Below are positions 15,235 to 19,581 of a stretch of DNA of 19,581 nucleotides, in pieces. The stretch is from an uncultured Ignavibacteriales bacterium (GTDB taxonomy: Bacteria > Bacteroidota > Ignavibacteria > Ignavibacteriales > Ignavibacteriaceae). The notes under the pieces were generated by a model. The model did not search any database. It was given only the letters and a program-made list of their open reading frames with translations, and was not told where the DNA came from. The translations under genes were made by a program, and so were the position numbers. Every line of letters begins with the position of its first letter. Positions within the stretch are counted from its first letter, which is position 1. The stretch is taken from positions 1 through 19,581 of the forward strand of contig CAIWTC010000547.1 of the NCBI GenBank assembly GCA_903915485.1. The letters run 5' to 3'.

Positions 15235-15765
15235 TTACGGATTCTCGTCATCATATTTAATCAATGAATCAACTTCATACCCGCTAAGTTTTGCTCTTCC
15301 CGGCAAAAATGTCAATTCAATTAGAAACGATAACATAACAATCTTCCCTCCCAATTTTTCGATAAGCTCACACGCTGCCCTTGCAGTGCCGCCCGTTGCC
15401 AATAAATCATCGTGAAGCAAAACAATATCGCCCGCAGTAATTGCATCTTTATGAATCTCAATTGTATCACTTCCATACTCCAACAGATATGATTCAGAAA
15501 TTTTCTCTGCAGGAAGTTTTCCGGGTTTACGGATAGGAACAAAACCACAGTCAAGTTTTTCGGCCAATGCACCGCCGAGGATAAATCCTCTTGATTCGAT
15601 GCCCACAACTTTCGTAACTCCTTTGCCCTTTGCTGCATCATATAACTGTTCCAATGCCAACTTCAAACCTTCAGGATTAAGCAGCAATGTTGTGATATCA
15701 CGAAACATAATTCCTTTTTTAGGAAAGTCAGCAACTGAACGAATGTATTTTTTCAACTCCGGCAT
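15235..15765 (-). CDS. apt: Adenine phosphoribosyltransferase
   Basis: Apt salvages adenine by joining it to PRPP to form AMP. The 176 residues have the F-P-x-K-G-I-x-F-R-D-I-T-T-L-L opening (14-28), G-I-E-S-R-G-F at 55-61, V-P-I-R-K-P-G-K-L-P at 76-85 and the PRPP-binding motif V-L-L-H-D-D-L-L-A-T-G-G-T-A at 115-128. A histidine (H118) sits where valine is more usual just before the two aspartates. A Shine-Dalgarno (AGGTG, 5-nt spacer, 15771-15775) supports the ATG. The gene follows polX by 29 bp and is tail-to-tail with rsmI. Confidence 0.97.
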   Translation of the reverse strand: MPELKKYIRSVADFPKKGIMFRDITTLLLNPEGLKLALEQLYDAAKGKGVTKVVGIESRGFILGGALAEKLDCGFVPIRKPGKLPAEKISESYLLEYGSDTIEIHKDAITAGDIVLLHDDLLATGGTARAACELIEKLGGKIVMLSFLIELTFLPGRAKLSGYEVDSLIKYDDENP

Positions 15766-15794
15766 TTTAGCACCTATCTTTAATTGTTAATATT

Positions 15795-17438
15795 TTATTT
15801 TTTAATAAATGACTTGAACTCTTCGAATGAAAAGTAGTTGATAATTTCTGATTGCTGCAGACCGCCTTTCATGGCTATAAACTTTCCGTAATGAACATAG
15901 TCAATGTCATTAACCGAATGTGCATCTGCATTGATTGCAAACAAGCATCCTTTATCCAAAGCATAAGGAATCCATCTCCAATCCAAATCCAATCGATGCG
16001 GGTTAGCATTGATTTCGATTGCGGTTTTATTTGCTGCACAGGCATCAAGTATTTTTTTCATGTTCAACTTATATCCTTCGCGATGAAGCAGCAATCTCCC
16101 TGTCGGATGACCTAAAACATTTGTCCTTGGATTTTCAACCGCTTTAATTATTCTTTTCGTCATGTCGTCTTCTGATAAAGAAAATTGTGAGTGAATGGAT
16201 GCAACTATAAAATCAAAATTATGGAGGAACTCCTGAGCATAGTCCAAACTGCCGTCAGTTAGAATATCAGACTCTATTCCCTGCAAAACATTCAGGCGGG
16301 TGATTACCCTCAACTCTTCAATTTCATTTTTCTGGTCAAGCACTCTTTGCTCGCTTAAACCCTGAGCATAAAAGGCTGACTTACTATGGTCGCATACTGC
16401 AAAATAATCAAACCCTTTCGCACTCCCGTCTAAGAGCATCTCCTCAAGTGAATTAACACCATCAGACCAGTTGGTATGGAAATGGAGCATCCCCTTCATA
16501 GGAGCATCCAAATTACTTTCCAAAACTCTTAAAGTTTTATCATAATAATATCCGGTTTCTCGTTGTGGAACAGGCACAAACTGGATTTTCATTCTTTGAA
16601 ATGTCGATACATCATCCTTTTCAAAACATGTAGGCGAATAATTTATTGATTCAAGGTACTCCTTACCCGATACTGACTCAAAGTAAATACGGTTAAAATC
16701 CTTTTCATCCACAGCGATAAATAATTCACAAGCAATTTCATAATCGTTAATTATAAATGATATTTCAGTGTTTATAACATTTTTGAAAACTTTAGAAATT
16801 TCTTCAAGAGTTTTTTCTCTATCATTTATCAAAATAACAAATTCAATTTTGAGAATCACTTCGCGGATGCGGACTAACTCACCGGAAAGAAGTTGCTTTC
16901 GAATCGACGACATTCCTTCTAATGAATGCCGGACTATTTCAGCAAGTGCAGATGCACGATTGAATCGAACGAATTTCGAACTTCTTTCTATCAACTGAAT
17001 CTGCTCCAATATTTTGGTCTGCATCGCCTGACCGAATCCTTTGTATGAAGACAGCGAACCATTCTCACATGACTTTTTCAATTGATACATGCTGACAATA
17101 TTATATTCTTTATACAGTGCGGATAATTTCTTTGGTCCCAAGCCTCTAATTTTGAATAACTCAAAAAATGTTTCGGGAATATCTTTTTTCAAATCAGCAA
17201 GCATCGTTGATGTTCCGTTATCACGAACTTCATAAATAACTGCCTCTATCCCCTTTCCGATTCCTTTCAACTGACCAATTGAATCAGTGTTTATTAATTC
17301 ATCTGAGTGCGCATAATCTTTTGATAAAGCAAGCACGGCATTTTTATAGGCGCTTACCTTAAATTTATTCTCCTCATGAAATTCTAACATAGTTACAATT
17401 TCCTCAAGATGGTCGCATATCTTGGATACAAAACTCAT
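15795..17438 (-). CDS. polX: PolX-type protein: degenerate polymerase domain plus PHP phosphoesterase
   Basis: Bacterial PolX joins a DNA polymerase beta-like domain to a PHP 3'-5' exonuclease. The 547 residues keep the order: 8-kDa-like and fingers helix-hairpin-helix regions (G-I-G-K-G-I at 59-64, I-R-G-L-G-P-K-K at 97-104), a palm region (about 165-260), a shortened thumb, and a PHP domain from about 315. The PHP metal ligands all look present: H319/H321, D326, H351, E389, H416, H444, D505/H507. The palm does not look catalytic. Where family members have G-D-x-D this protein has L196-K197-I198-E199, and the third aspartate position is E238. I expect nuclease activity without polymerase activity. 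ATG at 17438 overlaps the upstream membrane-protein stop by 4 nt (ATGA), suggesting coupling. Confidence 0.9.
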   Translation of the reverse strand: MSFVSKICDHLEEIVTMLEFHEENKFKVSAYKNAVLALSKDYAHSDELINTDSIGQLKGIGKGIEAVIYEVRDNGTSTMLADLKKDIPETFFELFKIRGLGPKKLSALYKEYNIVSMYQLKKSCENGSLSSYKGFGQAMQTKILEQIQLIERSSKFVRFNRASALAEIVRHSLEGMSSIRKQLLSGELVRIREVILKIEFVILINDREKTLEEISKVFKNVINTEISFIINDYEIACELFIAVDEKDFNRIYFESVSGKEYLESINYSPTCFEKDDVSTFQRMKIQFVPVPQRETGYYYDKTLRVLESNLDAPMKGMLHFHTNWSDGVNSLEEMLLDGSAKGFDYFAVCDHSKSAFYAQGLSEQRVLDQKNEIEELRVITRLNVLQGIESDILTDGSLDYAQEFLHNFDFIVASIHSQFSLSEDDMTKRIIKAVENPRTNVLGHPTGRLLLHREGYKLNMKKILDACAANKTAIEINANPHRLDLDWRWIPYALDKGCLFAINADAHSVNDIDYVHYGKFIAMKGGLQQSEIINYFSFEEFKSFIKK

Positions 17439-18031
17439 ACGATTTTAATATAACTGCTAATAAGTGAAATAATAAAGCCAACTGCCATCCCAACGCCTAA
17501 CTGCAAAGCATCGTGCGATTTTAACTTAACTCTTGACCACCACAACATCGGCAGCAAAAGGAATAAATAAAAATAATTACTGTTGATAAGAATTGCAATA
17601 TCCGCCACAGCAATCGAAAAAAATAATAGGTGCGCGCTGATTTTCCAAAACCTGTTAACAGCATAAACTGCGATACTGCCTGCTGTTGCAGATACCCAAA
17701 AACTAAATAACAAAGTATTCTCAAACGAAACAAACAAGTGTGAGAGCAGTCCTGCCAAGGTCAGTAATATTCCAATCAGGAACGGTAAATTTCTTTCAGA
17801 CCTAATCAATGTATCCTGGTCAGATATTTTCTTCTTCTTAAATAGGTAAATAAAAACAATAATCGGGAATAAAACCAGCATGCAGAAACTAATTAAAGTC
17901 AGCAATGTGGAATGAGGGGGAACCGGTTTAGGTGAATAGGCTAAAATAAGATAAGAGGCAAAAAGTGTAAATGGAGGGAGCAAAATTGAAGAGATTATTC
18001 TGGCAATCTTATCTTCGGGTTTACTAGTCAT
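17435..18031 (-). CDS. Membrane protein, PAP2-phosphatase-like
   Basis: This 198-residue protein is strongly hydrophobic, with likely transmembrane helices at about 12-31, 41-64, 82-100, 107-127, 131-149, 152-165 and 174-194. Traces of the PAP2 (type 2 phosphatidic acid phosphatase) motifs are visible. R77-S-E-R80-N-L-P83 resembles motif 1 (K-x6-R-P), K-I-S-A-H134 resembles motif 2 (P-S-G-H), and S166-R167-x5-H173 matches motif 3, except that the final aspartate four residues on is Q177. Activity on lipid phosphates is therefore only a family guess, and this may be a non-catalytic or divergent member. Its start overlaps the dusB end by 8 nt and its stop overlaps the polX start, so it is translated within the same transcript. 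Confidence 0.6.
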   Translation of the reverse strand: MTSKPEDKIARIISSILLPPFTLFASYLILAYSPKPVPPHSTLLTLISFCMLVLFPIIVFIYLFKKKKISDQDTLIRSERNLPFLIGILLTLAGLLSHLFVSFENTLLFSFWVSATAGSIAVYAVNRFWKISAHLLFFSIAVADIAILINSNYFYLFLLLPMLWWSRVKLKSHDALQLGVGMAVGFIISLISSYIKIV

Positions 18032-19043
18032 TAGAAATTTCCTTGGAAGGAATTCCCTCTAATGCGGCCTCACCTGACTGCAGCAATACTTCCTGATACC
18101 TCAGCATTCTTTCTTCAACATGTTCGTATGTAAAATAGTTCATCAAATCTGAGCGGACATAAGATACATTAGGTAACTCTCTTAAATAACCACTATAAAA
18201 TTTTCTATGCTCAACTACTGCACGCCGTTCACCCTTAACTAAAATTGCTTCTCGAAGATGTTCCAGACATATCTCAATTTTTTTCGTAAAATGAATCGGC
18301 CTAATCTCTTCACCATTCAATAAAGATTTTGCAAGCAGGAAAATCCATGGATTACCTATGGCACCTCTTGCAATCATCACAGCATCTGCAGGAGTTTCTT
18401 TGAATGCTCTTACTGCATCTTCAGGAGTCATTACACCACCATTCAGCACAATAGGAATCTTGACTACATTTTTAATCTTCTCAATCCAAGTCCAATCAGG
18501 ATCTCCCTTGTGACCTTGTACTCTGGTTCTGCAGTGAAGAGTTAAAAACTTAACACCCACATCTTCTAATCTTTTAGCAACATCTTCAATAACGATACAG
18601 TTTGAGTCCCAACCAATTCTGGTTTTTACGCTCACGGGAATTGAAACACTTTTTACGACTGCTTCCACCATATCCTGAAGTGCACGCGGGTCTTTAAGGA
18701 GCGCTGCACCTGCACCATTCCCTACTACATTCTTAACCCAGCATCCGGCATTAATATCTATGACATCAGGTTGAAGTTCTTCAGCAATTTTCGCTGCCTG
18801 TATCATTGGCTCCAAGTTTCCGCCATAAATTTGAATACCGACAGGTCTTTCCTTTTCTCTGATTTCAAGTTTCTTGTGGGTTTTTTCAGAACCGCGAATT
18901 AATCCTTCAGAATTTACAAACTCTGTAAAAACAAAATCAGCCCCTAACTTCCGGCAAATCAAACGGAAGGAAATATCAGTAACATCCTCCATCGGAGCAA
19001 GGAATAATCCCTTTTCAATTTTTATCTTTCCTAATTCAAACAA
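18024..19043 (-). CDS. dusB: tRNA-dihydrouridine synthase (DusB-type)
   Basis: Dus enzymes are FMN/NADPH-dependent reductases that make dihydrouridine in tRNA D-loops. The 339 residues form a TIM barrel with A-P-M-E-D-V-T-D at 16-23, G-I-Q-I-Y-G-G at 69-75, the catalytic cysteine C101 in N-A-G-C, K140 in V-K-T-R-I-G-W, H170 in T-L-H-C-R-T-R, N-G-G-V at 201-204 and the FMN phosphate site A-R-G-A-I-G-N-P-W at 225-233. A small helical tRNA-binding domain follows. The residue after C101 is Trp rather than the usual Pro. The start is taken as TTG at 19043, with AGGA about 7 nt upstream; the first in-frame stop lies six codons before it and no ATG falls between. It lies 15 bp after the MFS gene. 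Confidence 0.93.
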   Translation of the reverse strand: MFELGKIKIEKGLFLAPMEDVTDISFRLICRKLGADFVFTEFVNSEGLIRGSEKTHKKLEIREKERPVGIQIYGGNLEPMIQAAKIAEELQPDVIDINAGCWVKNVVGNGAGAALLKDPRALQDMVEAVVKSVSIPVSVKTRIGWDSNCIVIEDVAKRLEDVGVKFLTLHCRTRVQGHKGDPDWTWIEKIKNVVKIPIVLNGGVMTPEDAVRAFKETPADAVMIARGAIGNPWIFLLAKSLLNGEEIRPIHFTKKIEICLEHLREAILVKGERRAVVEHRKFYSGYLRELPNVSYVRSDLMNYFTYEHVEERMLRYQEVLLQSGEAALEGIPSKEISND

Positions 19044-19058
19044 AATAATATCCTGCCG

Positions 19059-19581
19059 CTATTTTGTGTTTAAATGTTTTGAAAGAAATATGACACTGAA
19101 TATGAAAATAAAAAATGTCATTAAGGAACCAGTTAAAAACGGGACATAATATCCTAAGTACTGGAATGTAAATCCGCCCCACAAAGGGCCAAGAACTCTG
19201 GCAAGAGCAGAAAGAGATTGATTTACACCTAGCGTAAGTCCTTGCTCGCTTTCAGGAGCAACTTTTGAAACTAAACTTAGCAATACGGGTTGCAAAATAC
19301 CAGTGCCTAACGACATCATCCCTGCAGTGAGTGCAACTGTAGCAAATCCTACGCCAAAAGGTAGTAGGCCAAGTCCAAGCATCATGAACACAGAACCGAT
19401 AGTAATCAGACGGACATCTGTAAAATACTTACTTAATCGTCCGATTAATCCTCCTTGAACCATAGCCCCGACTATACCAACAATTCCAAAAATGTATCCA
19501 TTTTCTTTATTGCTGAAATGATAATGCTCAGTTCCCATTAAAGCGAATGTTCCATAAATATTTGCGACTGAAAAAGTAATG
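19059..19581 (-). CDS. MFS transporter, C-terminal half (cut by the right window edge)
   Basis: The frame is open from the window edge through 174 codons to a stop at 19059, so the first half is missing. An internal ATG at 19538 is not the start, because the reading frame and the homology-like hydrophobic pattern continue beyond it. The visible part has about five to six transmembrane segments. The loop Q-G-G-L-I-G-R-L-S-K after the first full visible helix pair is typical of drug:H+ antiporter-like (DHA1/TetA-type) MFS proteins, as are the segment L-G-T-G-I-L-Q-P and the stretch N-Q-S-L-S-A-L-A-R-V-L-G-P-L-W-G-G. The substrate cannot be told from this. It is probably the upstream member of the dusB-polX cluster. 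Confidence 0.85.
   Translation of the reverse strand, partial: ITFSVANIYGTFALMGTEHYHFSNKENGYIFGIVGIVGAMVQGGLIGRLSKYFTDVRLITIGSVFMMLGLGLLPFGVGFATVALTAGMMSLGTGILQPVLLSLVSKVAPESEQGLTLGVNQSLSALARVLGPLWGGFTFQYLGYYVPFLTGSLMTFFIFIFSVIFLSKHLNTK

Noticed and set aside
19059..19538. Treating the ATG at 19538 as the start of the MFS gene
   Set aside because: The frame stays open to the window edge and the upstream residues fit the same MFS helix, so the gene is truncated by the window rather than starting there.
1..19581. Mobile elements, CRISPR arrays, toxin-antitoxin or defence genes
   Set aside because: All long frames are accounted for by housekeeping families, gaps are short (largest 254 bp), and no repeat array, transposase motif or defence-type domain was seen.

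Overview
This window reads as a compact, low-GC (roughly high-30s percent, estimated by eye) chromosomal segment made almost entirely of housekeeping genes. Nineteen protein-coding genes are supported. Eighteen lie on the minus strand; only rsmI lies on the plus strand. No insertion sequence, prophage, CRISPR array, rRNA or convincing tRNA is visible. Gene content and protein style point to the Bacteroidota/Chlorobiota/Ignavibacteriota group: an FtsK with a four-helix N-terminus, an RNase G with an acidic S1 insert, an IF2 with a long Ala/Glu/Val and Lys-rich N-terminus, and a short RsmI. Several genes carry good Shine-Dalgarno sequences (tal, pnp, rpsO, nusA, apt), which is unlike most Bacteroidia. 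An Ignavibacteria- or Chlorobi-like organism is therefore my inference, not something shown directly.

Layout, in minus-strand reading order (right to left). A truncated MFS transporter enters at the right edge. It is followed by dusB (tRNA dihydrouridine synthase), a PAP2-like membrane protein, polX and apt, packed with overlaps or gaps of 29 bp or less. The stop codon of apt then meets the stop codon of plus-strand rsmI with only 2 bp between. A 254-bp divergent region (14310-14563) separates rsmI from rimP and is the richest regulatory stretch in the window. From there a long translation/RNA operon runs rimP-nusA-infB-rbfA-truB-ribF-rpsO-pnp. After a 186-bp spacer with two hairpins come rng (RNase G), a transaldolase, gcvT, comB and the N-terminal third of ftsK, which leaves the window at the left edge.

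Functionally, the central operon couples ribosome maturation (RimP, RbfA), transcription elongation/termination (NusA), translation initiation (IF2), tRNA modification (TruB), flavin cofactor synthesis (RibF), a ribosomal protein (S15) and RNA decay (PNPase, then RNase G). The flanks hold core metabolism (GcvT, transaldolase, Apt, ComB), tRNA and rRNA modification (DusB, RsmI), DNA repair (PolX) and chromosome segregation (FtsK).

I found no clear new multi-gene system. The points most worth a second look are: (1) a terminator with a competing antiterminator pairing in the leader of the rimP-nusA-infB operon, suggesting attenuation, possibly by NusA itself; (2) a PolX whose polymerase catalytic aspartates are replaced while the PHP nuclease metal ligands are intact; (3) two hairpins in the pnp-rng spacer; and (4) a strong imperfect inverted repeat directly in front of rsmI.
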